A stretch of DNA of 64,000 nt, from contig NZ_CAMCWY010000006.1 of assembly GCF_945882965.1 (NCBI RefSeq), forward strand, positions 1 through 64,000. The letters are read 5' to 3'. Each line of letters opens with the position of its first letter. Within the stretch, counting starts at the first letter, position 1. Source of the DNA: Sphingorhabdus sp. EL138 (GTDB lineage Bacteria > Pseudomonadota > Alphaproteobacteria > Sphingomonadales > Sphingomonadaceae). Positions 29,850-39,647 of the stretch are shown in pieces. The notes below the pieces were generated by a model. The model was not told the origin of the DNA. It was given only the letters and a program-made list of their open reading frames with translations, and did no database searches. A program made the translations under genes and the position numbers.

Positions 29850-31073
29850 ATGCCTCTCGTTCGAAATCCGAATTTCCCGACAATCGCTTTGCTTTGCGTC
29901 GTCTGCGATAATGACAGTGGACCTGATTCGGCCACCATATCCGGGCGTCCGGACTTGGCAGGCCTATCCTTGGTTGAATATCAGATAACGACGTTAGCGC
30001 GTGCCGGTATTCAAAGGTTCCTGATTGAAGTCGAAAATGTCGACGGTTCGTTAATCGCGCTGGCCGACCGTTGCGCTTCGCGAAAACTGACGGTCGATTT
30101 TGTCCAAACGGGCGCGGATATCATGCGTTACATGGACGCCGACGATCGCATATGGGTGCAATCCGGACAGTTATATGTGCAATTAGGACTCGTTGAAACA
30201 CTTCTCAAATCTCCCGACAATTTCATCGCAACAATTGATGGCCGGGACGAAAATCGGGCGTTTGAACGTATTGATTTAAACACGCGGTGGGTTGGTGTCT
30301 CGGTTGTTGGATATGAAGCTATCGCGATGCTGCGTGACCTGCCCGAAGACTGGAGCATTATATCATCCCTGCTGCGGCAGGCGTTGCTGGCGAAAATTCC
30401 CTTCCGCCCGCTGTCTCAACAGCATGTTCATAATGGCACGCTGACCATCCTAACGGGCGCGCAGGATTTTTCGCAGCTCAATCGCCAGATACTGCGGCGA
30501 CGGGTTGCCAGCAGGGCAGGGTATATTGAGGCACAGTTGTTCGGGCCAATCCTTGCCCGTCTTGTTCCGCTTATCTGGCAAAGCCCAACAGCGGTAACCG
30601 CGACTAAATTCGCCGCCCCTGTCATTGCTTTAGCGGCACTTGCTTTAGGGCTTGGAAATCTAGCCACAGCAGCAACTGTCGCGGCATTTCTATCCATCGC
30701 GGCAAACGCTTTAAGTCTGGCGGTGACAGATGATGCAGATGGCAGTGATCACATACAAAGCCTGTCAGTTGTCACTTGGACGCTGATCATACTGGCGATG
30801 TTCGGTAGCGCGTATGTTGCGACATCTTATCATAACAACGGCTTATTTGGCGCGTTTGCAGTGGCAACGCTCGCCTATCTTACCCATAAAATGGTGTTGC
30901 CTGGCTGGGCCAAGCAGCTGTTGCATTCACCTGCTGCTTTGGCCTCACTTGCTATAATTGGGGCCGTGACCATTGGAATAACGGCTATACTACAATGGAT
31001 TATGGTATTGCAGCTTAGCATCCTGATGATCGCAAGCATGATGCGTGACGCTGAAGGAAAAAAATCAAACTAA
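29850..31073 (+). CDS. Nucleotidyltransferase-like membrane protein (unrecognised)
   Basis: 407 aa from ATG 29850; an in-frame TTG at 29769 would add 27 residues. Residues 1-220 look like an NTP-transferase fold: GRPDLAGLSLVEYQITTLARAG resembles the G-x-P-L-x-EYQ segment, but the usual N-terminal GGxGTRL loop is absent. Residues 245-400 hold about six TM helices, with DDADGSD between helices. That resembles the start of the CDP-alcohol phosphotransferase motif (D-x2-D-G) without its Ala-Arg and distal Asp residues. It may therefore be a decayed or repurposed NTase/CDP-alcohol transferase fusion; function unknown. Confidence 0.7.
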   Translation: MPLVRNPNFPTIALLCVVCDNDSGPDSATISGRPDLAGLSLVEYQITTLARAGIQRFLIEVENVDGSLIALADRCASRKLTVDFVQTGADIMRYMDADDRIWVQSGQLYVQLGLVETLLKSPDNFIATIDGRDENRAFERIDLNTRWVGVSVVGYEAIAMLRDLPEDWSIISSLLRQALLAKIPFRPLSQQHVHNGTLTILTGAQDFSQLNRQILRRRVASRAGYIEAQLFGPILARLVPLIWQSPTAVTATKFAAPVIALAALALGLGNLATAATVAAFLSIAANALSLAVTDDADGSDHIQSLSVVTWTLIILAMFGSAYVATSYHNNGLFGAFAVATLAYLTHKMVLPGWAKQLLHSPAALASLAIIGAVTIGITAILQWIMVLQLSILMIASMMRDAEGKKSN

Positions 31074-31160
31074 GCATAAAGCCGCGTTAACCCACAATCT
31101 CTAAAGCCTTGGCGGCTTAAGGCAGAGGCGCAATTTTTACCTTGCGCCTTCCACGATGAT

Positions 31161-32447
31161 TCAGCGCGCGTCTAAACTTGAGTAAGGACGGTGATTTGGT
31201 CCGGTATACAACTGACGCGGGCGGCCAATTTTCTGCGCCGGATCCGAAATCATTTCATTCCACTGGGCAACCCAGCCAACCGTGCGCGCCAGTGCGAATA
31301 ATACGGTGAACATATCGGTCGGGAAACCGATAGCCGAAAGCACTATCCCGGAATAAAAGTCCACGTTCGGGAACAGCTTCTTCTCAACGAAATAGGGGTC
31401 ATTCAACGCCATTTCTTCGAGTTGCAGCGCAACGTCAAAAATTGGATCGGTCACTTTTAGTTCGGTAAGAAGCTCACGTACCGTTCTCTGCATGACGGTC
31501 GCACGCGGGTCATAATTTTTGTAAACCCGATGGCCAAAGCCCATCAAGCGGAACGGGTCATTCTTGTCCTTTGCCCGTTCAATATAATGCGGGATGCGGT
31601 CAGGCGTGCCGATTTCGCGCAGCATGTTCAATGCAGCCTCGTTCGCGCCGCCATGGGCTGGGCCCCAGAGGCAGGCGATACCGGCCGCCATACAGGCGAA
31701 GGGATTCGCGCCTGATGATCCGGCCAAGCGCACAGTTGATGTAGATGCGTTTTGTTCGTGGTCGGCATGGAGGATAAATATCCGGTCCAACGCGCGTTCA
31801 ATCACAGGGTTCACAACATATTTTTCCGCTGGAACACCAAAGGTCATGCGCAGGAAATTGCCCGTGTAGGACAAGTTGTTGTCGGGATAGACAAAAGGCT
31901 GCCCTAAGGAGTATTTGTACGCCATGGCCGCGATTGTCGGCATTTTGGCGATCAAACGGTGGCTTGAAATCATTCGGTGTGTTGGGTCGCTAATATCGGT
32001 GGAGTCATGGTAAAACGCCGATAGCGCGCCAACTACGCCGCACATGATGGCCATGGGGTGTGCATCGCGGCGGAAACCACGGTAAAAAGTTGCCAATTGC
32101 TCATGCAGCATCGTGTGCCGCGAAATCGTGTAACTAAATTTGTCTAATTGCGCCTTGTTGGGGAGTTCGCCGTTCAACAGCAGATAGGACACTTCCATGA
32201 AGCTCGACTGTTCGGACAGCTCTTCAATGGAGTAACCCCTATGCAAAAGAATGCCCTTGTCACCATCAATAAAGGTCAGCGCAGACTCGCAGCTTGCCGT
32301 TGATGTAAAGCCAGGGTCAAAGGTGAAATGGTCCGATGCCCCATAAAGCTTGCGGATATCGATCACATCAGGGCCTTCTGAACCCTTCATGATGGGCAAG
32401 TCATAGCTGGTTTCGCCAACGGTGAGCGTTGCGTTGTTATCGGCCAT
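31161..32447 (-). CDS. gltA: Citrate synthase
   Basis: Condenses oxaloacetate and acetyl-CoA to enter the TCA cycle. The 428-aa protein is the hexameric bacterial type, with [25 protein letters not shown] near the N-terminus, the catalytic His regions [10 protein letters not shown] and [27 protein letters not shown], and the Asp-containing [11 protein letters not shown] 32447 is chosen over the TTG at 32453 because GGAG lies 7 bp upstream. No clear promoter was found in the 265 bp upstream, which otherwise holds only a short hairpin (CCTTTTTAAAAGG-like, near 32490). Confidence 0.97.
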   Translation of the reverse strand: MADNNATLTVGETSYDLPIMKGSEGPDVIDIRKLYGASDHFTFDPGFTSTASCESALTFIDGDKGILLHRGYSIEELSEQSSFMEVSYLLLNGELPNKAQLDKFSYTISRHTMLHEQLATFYRGFRRDAHPMAIMCGVVGALSAFYHDSTDISDPTHRMISSHRLIAKMPTIAAMAYKYSLGQPFVYPDNNLSYTGNFLRMTFGVPAEKYVVNPVIERALDRIFILHADHEQNASTSTVRLAGSSGANPFACMAAGIACLWGPAHGGANEAALNMLREIGTPDRIPHYIERAKDKNDPFRLMGFGHRVYKNYDPRATVMQRTVRELLTELKVTDPIFDVALQLEEMALNDPYFVEKKLFPNVDFYSGIVLSAIGFPTDMFTVLFALARTVGWVAQWNEMISDPAQKIGRPRQLYTGPNHRPYSSLDAR

Positions 32448-32712
32448 TTTCAAACTCCATATCTACTAAGCTATTTACCGGGTTGCCCTTTTAAAAAGGC
32501 ATGTGTTTCAATGACACGGGACGCAAGAGACGCCCGTGACGACATTCTAAGACCCTTCAAGTGCCAATATTTCGTGGGGAGAATATGGTTATGTCGTTGC
32601 GTAGCCCCATGATAGGAAATTACATGGGCGTCAAGGCAAACAATGGATTGCGCTTCGCGGATGAATTGCGCTTTCGTTTTTTGGTGCTAAATAGCTGGGG
32701 TAGAAACGAAAT

Positions 32713-34815
32713 ATGGCAATTCGGTTGCGGACGGAAACGTGCGGTTCGGTGCGCCAATACCGCTGTTTGCGGTTCTCGAAAACTGGCTTGACCGCGAACG
32801 CGACCAATTACCCTTATGGCTGCCCGTTGGTATCGGATTCGGTGTCGCTTTTTGGCAGTTCTGCTTGGGCCGGATTGGCAATGTCATGCGCTTCCTTATT
32901 GTTTTTTGGGTATTTGGCGCCCCCATATAGCCGGTTGCGGCAAATGGCGCGGATGGCTGCTATTGAGATATTGCTGGTTTTTTCCTGATTGCCTTTCGGT
33001 CAACAACCGTTGCCCAGCCAGTTTTAGGCAAAATATGGACAGGCGAGTTTTACGGGCGGGTTGAAGCGGTTGAAAATACCTCCGCGCGCAATGTCTATCG
33101 GCTGCGGCTCGCCACTGGCCGTAGTTCCGACTTGCCGCGATTTGTCCGCGTCAACCTGTCACCGGAACAATATGACGACGCGTTCCAACCTGGCGCGATA
33201 ATTCGCCTGTGCGCGCGCCTGCTGCCGCCTGCTGGGCCAACCTTGCCCGGCGGGCATGGTTTCAACAGATTGGCGCGACCGGAACGGCTTTGGGCGATGT
33301 CCGGCTGTATCAAAAAGCAGACAGCAGGGCATGGTTCGCGACGCAGCGTGCAGCGCTGACAAAGCATATACTGGATCAATGCCCCTTGGCAACGGTGCCA
33401 TAGGCGCGGCGCTGGGCACCGGTGATCAGGGGCATATCAGCCCCGCCGATGCACAAGCCATGCGGGACAGTGGTTTGGCGCACCTTCTATCGATTAGCGG
33501 GCTGCATGTGACTGCGGTAGTCGGATTCATTTTCATCGCGGTCAGCCGCCTTTTATCGTTGTCTTCATGGCTTGCATTGCGGATTTCTATACCCATCGTT
33601 GCCGCAGCAACGGCGGCTTTAGCTGCGCTGGCGTATACGTTGTTAACGGGGGCCGAAGTACCAACGGTTCGATCGTTCATTGCCGCAGCTCTCATTTTGA
33701 TTGCGCTGGCGTTAGGGCGCGGGGCTCACGCTGCGACTGGTGGCATTTGGTGCATTAATCGTGCTGATATTCTGGCCCGAGGCCATATCTAAGCCGAGTT
33801 TTCAACTCAGCTTTGCGGCAGTTGCGACCATCGTCGTCCTGCATGATCTGCCGTTCATACGGCGGCTGACCGAAAGGCGCGACGAAAGCTTGGCGCGCAA
33901 GGCGGTGCGGGCGGTCGGGTCGCTCATCCTGACCGGCGTCGCCATTGAGCTTGTCCTTACCCCATCGCCCTGTTTCATTTCCACAAGGCAGGGCTTTATG
34001 GTACCTTGGCCAATGTGGCGGCGATCCCGATGGCAACGTTCATCATCATGCCGTTGGAGGCATTAGCGCTGATTTTTGACGTGATTGGCTTGGGGCAGCC
34101 ATTTTGGTGGCTGGCAGGGAAGGGCATCGCCGCGATTCTGGCGCTTGCCTATTCCGTCAGTGGCCTGCCCGGCGCGGTCACTATGGTCCCTGCAATACCC
34201 ACATGGGCCTTTGCAACTTTCGTCGCTGGAGCGTTGATATTTGGCTTGCTGACAACAGGCGTCCGCTATTTTGGTGTTCCGCTATGCGCGATTGGAATTA
34301 TCGCAATGGCCATGGCGCCACGCCCGGATATTCTGGTGACGGGAGATGGCAAGCATCTGGCCTTGGTCAGCGCAGACGGAGAAGTCGCGTTACTGCGCGG
34401 TAGGGCAGGTGATTTTGTACGCGGGATGATTTTTGAAAAAGCTGGAAGCTTTGCAAACGCAACGCCGATTGATGACTGGCCCGGCGTCCAATGCACGTTC
34501 GACAATTGCGTGATTACTGTGAAGTGGGCAGAGCGTTCTTGGACATTACTCGCCACCAGAACACGCACCCCCATAGCGTCCATGGAAATGGCCTCAGCGT
34601 GCAAACGCGTTGACATCGTATTGAGCGACCGATGGTTGCCGCAGTCATGCCGCCCAAAATGGATAAAGGCCGACCGCCGATTACTTGAACAAAGCGGCGG
34701 TCTGGCCTTTTATCTGGATGCACAACGCGTGGTTACCGCGCATGAGGGCAACCGCCATATGCCTTGGGTGCAGGCTGCCAATGCCGCGCGTGCGGCACAC
34801 GCATCAGATCAATGA
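32713..34815 (+). pseudogene. comEC: comEC/rec2 DNA-uptake channel, multiply frameshifted
   Basis: ComEC translocates single-stranded DNA across the inner membrane. Recognisable pieces lie in order but in changing frames: LENWLDRERDQLPLWLPV (from about 32770), stops at 32928 and 32964, then RVEAVENTSARNVYRLRLATGR (from 32985). Next are ARRAWFQQIGATGTALG (about 33246, new frame), LAHLLSISGLHVTAVVG (about 33475, new frame), FWPEAISKPSFQLSFAAVA (about 33770, new frame), and an intact C-terminal part from about 33962 (HFHKAGLYGTLANVAAIPMA). At least five lesions, one in a C-run near 33960. Neighbouring genes are intact, so this is likely true decay. It lies convergent to lexA, with ends overlapping by 7 bp. 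Confidence 0.88.
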
Positions 34816-35492
34816 TATCGGCGTAACAGCCCGGCCAGCTTACCCTGAACCTCAACCTCGTGTGGCGCATAATATTGCGGCTCATAACTGCCATTGGCGG
34901 GATCAAGACGGATTTGCTGACCTTCACGGCGCAGATATTTCAAAGTTGCTTCCTCGCCGCGCACCAAAGCCACCACAATTTCGCCATCGCGCGCCGTGTT
35001 TGCCTTACGGATCAGCGCGTAATCACCATCCAATATCCCCGCCTCAATCATCGAGTCACCGGACACCTCAAGCGCATAATGCTCACCTGCACCCAACAAT
35101 GCCATCGGCACCGACAATGAATTCTGACCTTCAAGTGCCTCAATCGGCACACCAGCCGCGATCTTACCGTGGAAGGGAATTTCCATGACATCATTGGCGG
35201 CAACAGGAATCTGAATTTGCGGTTTGGTTTCCTTCACAGGCGCAAAACGGGCCACATTGTTACTGCCCAGATTCCCGCCTTCGGGCAATTTCATTACTTC
35301 AAGCGCGCGCGCACGGTTGGCCAATCGCCGAATAAAGCCGCGTTCCTCCAACGCGCCAATCAAACGGTGCACCCCGGATTTACTCTTCAGATCAAGCGCC
35401 TCTTTCATTTCCTCAAACGAAGGGGAAATGCCGCTTTCATCCAATCGTTGGTTAATGAATATAAGCAATTCGTGCTGTTTTGCCGTGAGCAT
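34809..35492 (-). CDS. lexA: LexA SOS repressor
   Basis: Transcriptional repressor of the SOS regulon that cleaves itself when RecA is activated. The 227-aa protein has an N-terminal winged helix ([17 protein letters not shown] to [15 protein letters not shown]), an Ala-Gly cleavage site in [11 protein letters not shown], the catalytic Ser in [11 protein letters not shown] and the Lys in [18 protein letters not shown] precedes the ATG. The promoter carries tandem SOS boxes, so the gene is autoregulated. It follows moeA on the same strand but has its own promoter. Confidence 0.97.
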   Translation of the reverse strand: MLTAKQHELLIFINQRLDESGISPSFEEMKEALDLKSKSGVHRLIGALEERGFIRRLANRARALEVMKLPEGGNLGSNNVARFAPVKETKPQIQIPVAANDVMEIPFHGKIAAGVPIEALEGQNSLSVPMALLGAGEHYALEVSGDSMIEAGILDGDYALIRKANTARDGEIVVALVRGEEATLKYLRREGQQIRLDPANGSYEPQYYAPHEVEVQGKLAGLLRRYH

Positions 35493-35512
35493 ATTCAGGG
35501 CTCCATCCTATT

Positions 35513-35538
35513 GAACATGAATGGAACGATTAGAGAAC
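35513..35538 (-). promoter_or_regulatory. Tandem SOS box (three GAAC half-sites, 7-bp spacing)
   Basis: On the plus strand, GAAC occurs at 35513-35516, 35524-35527 and 35535-35538, each separated by exactly 7 bp. This is the alphaproteobacterial LexA operator GAAC-N7-GAAC (GTTC-N7-GTTC on the lexA strand), present as two overlapping sites that share the middle half-site. The sites cover the -10 box and part of the spacer of the lexA promoter. Confidence 0.92.
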
Positions 35539-35555
35539 AAAAGCGGTTAAGTCAA
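35527..35555 (-). promoter_or_regulatory. lexA promoter
   Basis: On the minus strand, TTGACT (35555-35550) and TAATCG (35532-35527) are separated by 17 bp. The start site falls near 35520, inside the SOS boxes. The overlap with two LexA half-sites explains repression by steric block. Confidence 0.7.
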
Positions 35556-35582
35556 GCACAACATACATATTGTGCCCAGATT

Positions 35583-36776
35583 TTACGACAGGCGCATATA
35601 TTGAACCATGGTGCCTTTTGCGCGTGGCGGAACATGGGGTTGTTGCACGAGCAGCGCATTGGCTTGGGACAGAGTGCGCGTCAGGCCGCTGTCCTGCGAT
35701 AGAAACGGGGCGATATGACCCCCTTCGACCGTTGCGCGCAAATATTCGGCGCGGTCTCCTCCTGATGGCAAGTCGGTCGCGGTCGCCGCTGCATACAATG
35801 CGGGCAGGGGCGCTGCGCACCCCGCCATGTGGCGGATTAGCGGCAAGAGGAACAGAAATGCGGTGACGAACGCGGAGGACGGATTGCCGGGTAAACCAAG
35901 CACCACCGCGTTCCCAACTTTGCCGGCCATAAGCGGTTTTCCCGGACGCATCGCAACTTTCCAGAAATCCATCTGCGCGCCGATATTCAACAACGCGCTT
36001 TGCACGAGATCATGGTCGCCAACCGACGCGCCGCCGGTGGTGACGATGACATCCACTTGTTTGGAAAGCGCCGAAAGGCTGGTCTCAAGCGCCGTCAAAT
36101 CATCGCGCAATATCCCTGCGTCCAACACATCGCAGGGCAGGCCAGCCAGCATGGCTTGCAACATCGGGCTGTTGGAGCATGGGATTTGCGCTGGGCCAGC
36201 GGCGGACCCGGCGGGAACCAATTCGTCGCCAGTTGCGGCAATTGCAATACGCGGGACGCCGCCCACGGCGACCCTGCCATGCCCCGCCATCGCGGCGACG
36301 GCTATTGCCCCTGCGTCCAAATAGGTGCCCTTGGGCAGGACTTCGTCACCAGCGCGAAAATCACCGCCAAGGCGGCGGATATTGGCCCCGCTTATAGGCA
36401 TGCGGTCGACTATCGCGCGCAAACTATCGCCATCGCGCGCGGCGTTTTCTTGTATGAGGACGCAATCGGCATTTTGGGGCACATAAGCGCCGGTAAAAAT
36501 GCGGACCGCCTCGCCACGTTTTAAGTCGCCTGCAAAAGGATGCCCCGCCGCGCTTTCGCCGATCACGCGCCATGGGCCAGGAAACCCGTCAACCGCGATG
36601 GCATAGCCGTCCATCGCCGACAGATCGGCCGCAGGTTGCGTGCGCATGGCCATTAAAGGCGCGTGCAGATAATGCCGCACAGCCTGCATAAGGTCTCGTT
36701 CAACAGGGGGCAAAGGAGAGGCCAAAGGAGAGGCCAAAGCCAGCAATCTGGCTTGCGCTTCGTCCACCGAAATCAT
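35583..36776 (-). CDS. moeA: Molybdopterin molybdotransferase MoeA
   Basis: Inserts molybdate into adenylylated molybdopterin. The 397-aa protein has the N-terminal MoeA domain ([10 protein letters not shown]), the central MPT-binding region with [46 protein letters not shown], and a C-terminal beta-barrel domain. A perfect 12-bp tandem duplication near 36716-36739 encodes the doubled ASPL in [17 protein letters not shown] at the N-terminus, an in-frame and harmless repeat. ATGA overlap with moaC upstream. Confidence 0.95.
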   Translation of the reverse strand: MISVDEAQARLLALASPLASPLPPVERDLMQAVRHYLHAPLMAMRTQPAADLSAMDGYAIAVDGFPGPWRVIGESAAGHPFAGDLKRGEAVRIFTGAYVPQNADCVLIQENAARDGDSLRAIVDRMPISGANIRRLGGDFRAGDEVLPKGTYLDAGAIAVAAMAGHGRVAVGGVPRIAIAATGDELVPAGSAAGPAQIPCSNSPMLQAMLAGLPCDVLDAGILRDDLTALETSLSALSKQVDVIVTTGGASVGDHDLVQSALLNIGAQMDFWKVAMRPGKPLMAGKVGNAVVLGLPGNPSSAFVTAFLFLLPLIRHMAGCAAPLPALYAAATATDLPSGGDRAEYLRATVEGGHIAPFLSQDSGLTRTLSQANALLVQQPHVPPRAKGTMVQYMRLS

Positions 36777-37240
36777 GCGCGATAGTCGCCCGATTTGCCG
36801 CCTGTTTTGGAGAGTAAGCGGACGTCGGAAATAATCATCGATTTGTCGAGCGCCTTGGCCATGTCATAAAGGGTCAGCAAGGTGATGCTAACCGCGGTTA
36901 ATGCCTCCATCTCCACGCCAGTCGGCCCGTTTAACCGCACCCGCGCTTCAACGCGAATGGCGGTGGCCTCATATTCAAACTCGACATTTATCTTGGACAA
37001 CATCAAAGGGTGACACAAAGGAATGAGGTCGCTTGTCTTTTTCGCCGCCATTATGCCAGCGATGCGCGCCGTGCCCAACACATCGCCTTTTTTCATATTG
37101 CCCGCGCGTATGACCGCCAGCGCTTCGGCAGACATGGATAGCCGGCCCTCGGCAACCGCCTCGCGCGCGGTATCTGCCTTGGCCGACACATCGACCATAT
37201 GCGCGCCGCCATCGGCGTTCAAATGGGTAAGATCAGCCAT
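36773..37240 (-). CDS. moaC: Cyclic pyranopterin monophosphate synthase MoaC
   Basis: Catalyses the second half of the GTP to cyclic pyranopterin monophosphate conversion in molybdenum cofactor synthesis. The 155-aa protein contains [10 protein letters not shown] and [15 protein letters not shown], the two active-site signatures, and [21 protein letters not shown] at the end. ATG 37240 (MADLTHLN) is chosen because the family starts there; it overlaps the trpC end by 8 bp. Confidence 0.96.
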   Translation of the reverse strand: MADLTHLNADGGAHMVDVSAKADTAREAVAEGRLSMSAEALAVIRAGNMKKGDVLGTARIAGIMAAKKTSDLIPLCHPLMLSKINVEFEYEATAIRVEARVRLNGPTGVEMEALTAVSITLLTLYDMAKALDKSMIISDVRLLSKTGGKSGDYRA

Positions 37241-38015
37241 GACCCGACAAAAGCCTCTGCGTTGCTGCCTGAATATCATCTTGCCGCATCAGGCTCTCCC
37301 CCACCAAGAAGGTGTTAATTCCGGCCTCTGCCATGCGCAGGCAGTCGGCATACGTCGATATACCGCTTTCGCAGACGAGCAACACGTCATCGGGCACCAA
37401 TTTCGCTAGACGCTCCGTTGTGGCCAAATCCACCTCAAAGGTTTTCAAATTGCGGTTGTTCACGCCGACCAGCCTGGATTTCAGATGTTTGAGCGCGCGC
37501 TCCAGCTCGGCCTCGTCATGGACCTCAACAAGCACATCCATGTTTTCTTGGCCTGCGGCATCCTCGATTTCCGTCATCACGATATCATCCAGCGCCGCCA
37601 CGATAATCAATATCGCATCGCCGCCCATCGCGCGTGCTTCTGCGCATTGCCAAGGGTCAACCATGAAATCCTTACGGATCACAGGCAAATCACATGCGCT
37701 GCGCGCCGCGATCAGATAATCCTCATGCCCCTGAAAATAAGGCGCGTCGGTCAGCACGGATAAGCAGGCAGCACCGCCCGCCTGATAAGCCGCAGCATGC
37801 GCCGCCGGATTGAAATCCGCACGGATCAGGCCTTTGGACGGACTGGCTTTCTTGATCTCCGCAATGAGCGCGACCCCGGTCTGGCTTTTGGCCCGCAACG
37901 CCGCTTCAAACCCGCGCAGGGCAGACGGCTTTGACCAATGCGTCAGGCCCAGAAGCTTACGCGCCGAAACTTCTACACGCTTCGTCGCGCAAATTTCTGC
38001 AAGCTTGTCCGCCAT
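37233..38015 (-). CDS. trpC: Indole-3-glycerol phosphate synthase
   Basis: Closes the indole ring in tryptophan synthesis. The 260-aa TIM barrel shows [21 protein letters not shown] with the catalytic Lys, [47 protein letters not shown], and the phosphate-binding GESLMRQDD. The start at MADKLAEI is fixed by the ATGA overlap with the trpD stop. Monofunctional; trpF is not fused. Confidence 0.97.
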   Translation of the reverse strand: MADKLAEICATKRVEVSARKLLGLTHWSKPSALRGFEAALRAKSQTGVALIAEIKKASPSKGLIRADFNPAAHAAAYQAGGAACLSVLTDAPYFQGHEDYLIAARSACDLPVIRKDFMVDPWQCAEARAMGGDAILIIVAALDDIVMTEIEDAAGQENMDVLVEVHDEAELERALKHLKSRLVGVNNRNLKTFEVDLATTERLAKLVPDDVLLVCESGISTYADCLRMAEAGINTFLVGESLMRQDDIQAATQRLLSGHG

Positions 38016-39010
38016 CAATATGCCACCCAACAATTCAGCAATGCATTGGCAAGGCCCTTATCGATGGCCTCCGCTGCTTCTTCCACACCCTCCGGCATAT
38101 TTTCGACAACGCCAGCGACTATCAAGGCTGCTGCCGCGTTAAATAACACAGCGTCGCGATAGGCGCTATGTTCGCCCTGAAGCAATTTGCGTAATGCCAG
38201 CGCATTATGCGCCGCATCGCCGCCACGGATCGCTTTGACGGGATGAACCGGCAGGCCAGCGTCAGCCGCATTTATGCGTTGGAAGCGGATACCGTCGGCG
38301 TCCACCACGGCGACTGCGTTGCCACCGGCAAGGCTCAATTCATCCAAACCTTCGTCGCCTGAAATGATCCGCGCATGTTCGGTGCCCAAATGATGCAACG
38401 CCTCTGCATAAACGGGTACAAAGGCAGGGCGCGCGATGCCGATAAGCTGCCGCTTAACGCGCGCCGGGTTGGCCAATGGGCCCATCAGGTTGAAAATCGT
38501 ACGTTGGCCAATGCGTTGGCGGATAGGCTGAATACGCTTCATCGCGGGATGGTGGTTGGCGGCGAACAGGAAGCAGATGCCCAAGTCCTTAAGCGTTTCT
38601 TCCGCCTTCTGTCCGGCGCGCTCCATGTTGAGGCCAAGCGCCTCCAGCGTGTCCGCAGCACCAGCCAAGGACGATGCTGCCCGGTTGCCATGCTTGGCGA
38701 CAGGCACTTCGCAGGCGGCAACGACGAGCGATACGGCGGTGGAGACATTCAATGTATGATGCCCGTCACCACCCGTGCCACACACGTCTATCGCTCCGTC
38801 TGGCGCATCTATGGGGATCAATCGGTCACGCATTGCCTGCGCCGCAGCCGCGATTTCCACCATCGTCTCGCCGCGCGCGGTTAGCGCAATCAGAAAGGCT
38901 TCTATCTCGTCCTCTGACGCGCGGGCGTCCAATATATCGGCAAAGGCCTGTGCCGCCTCGTCATGGTCGAACAGATGTTGCGGGTCAGGCAAGGTGCCAA
39001 AAGGGTTCAC
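38015..39010 (-). CDS. trpD: Anthranilate phosphoribosyltransferase
   Basis: Transfers phosphoribose from PRPP to anthranilate. The 331-aa protein has [21 protein letters not shown] (PRPP site), [23 protein letters not shown], and [22 protein letters not shown] start in a GTGA overlap with trpG. Separate from trpG, unlike the fused enzyme of enterics. Confidence 0.97.
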   Translation of the reverse strand: MNPFGTLPDPQHLFDHDEAAQAFADILDARASEDEIEAFLIALTARGETMVEIAAAAQAMRDRLIPIDAPDGAIDVCGTGGDGHHTLNVSTAVSLVVAACEVPVAKHGNRAASSLAGAADTLEALGLNMERAGQKAEETLKDLGICFLFAANHHPAMKRIQPIRQRIGQRTIFNLMGPLANPARVKRQLIGIARPAFVPVYAEALHHLGTEHARIISGDEGLDELSLAGGNAVAVVDADGIRFQRINAADAGLPVHPVKAIRGGDAAHNALALRKLLQGEHSAYRDAVLFNAAAALIVAGVVENMPEGVEEAAEAIDKGLANALLNCWVAY

Positions 39011-39606
39011 GGGTTTTCTCTCTGGGCTTTGTCCGTGACATCCACACCAGCAATACGCATGAAATTGGCCAACATTGCGTGGCCGTGCTCCGTCGCGATG
39101 CTTTCAGGGTGAAACTGCACGCCGTGAATGGGCAGAGTCGCGTGACGAAAGCCCATGACATGGCCATCATCGCTTGTGGCATTCACGATCAAATCGGATG
39201 GCACATTTTCGACAATCAACGAATGATAACGCGTTGCCTGAAACGGGGAGGGTAATCCTGCGAACAGGCCGCTATTGTCATGCGTAACGGGTGAAGTTTT
39301 GCCATGCATTAACCCGCCGCGCGCAACGGTCCCGCCAAAATGCTGCCCAATCGTTTGGTGACCAAGGCACACGCCAAGCAGTGGCTTGCCCGCTTCGGCA
39401 CATGCGGCAACGAGATCAAGGCTCACGCCCGCTTCGTTCGGCGTTTTTGGCCCTGGAGAAATCAGGAACGCTTGCGCGCCCGATGACAATGCCTGACCCG
39501 CCGAAATGTCGTCATTGCGAACAACCTCAACCTGCGCCCCAAGCTCCATCAGATAATGGACAAGGTTCCAGGTAAAGCTGTCATAATTGTCGATGACTAA
39601 AATCAT
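39007..39606 (-). CDS. trpG: Anthranilate synthase component II (glutamine amidotransferase)
   Basis: Supplies ammonia from glutamine to TrpE. The 199-aa class I amidotransferase has the oxyanion segment [12 protein letters not shown], the nucleophile Cys in [17 protein letters not shown], and the His-Glu pair in [13 protein letters not shown]. It lies 41 bp after trpE and overlaps trpD. Confidence 0.97.
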   Translation of the reverse strand: MILVIDNYDSFTWNLVHYLMELGAQVEVVRNDDISAGQALSSGAQAFLISPGPKTPNEAGVSLDLVAACAEAGKPLLGVCLGHQTIGQHFGGTVARGGLMHGKTSPVTHDNSGLFAGLPSPFQATRYHSLIVENVPSDLIVNATSDDGHVMGFRHATLPIHGVQFHPESIATEHGHAMLANFMRIAGVDVTDKAQRENP

Positions 39607-39647
39607 GCGGCGTCCCTAGCGGCTTTCCCGCGTGGGTGGAAGAGGCA

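Noticed and set aside
31127-31148. GGCGCAA/TTGCGCC hairpin downstream of gltA as a terminator
   Set aside because: The 7-bp stem is not followed by a T tract on the gltA strand; too weak to call.
32561-32791. 76-codon open frame before comEC
   Set aside because: No conserved character, and it overlaps the first recognisable ComEC segment in another frame.
36716-36739. 12-bp tandem duplication at the moeA N-terminus
   Set aside because: In frame, codes for a doubled ASPL in a variable region; simple slippage with no sign of function.
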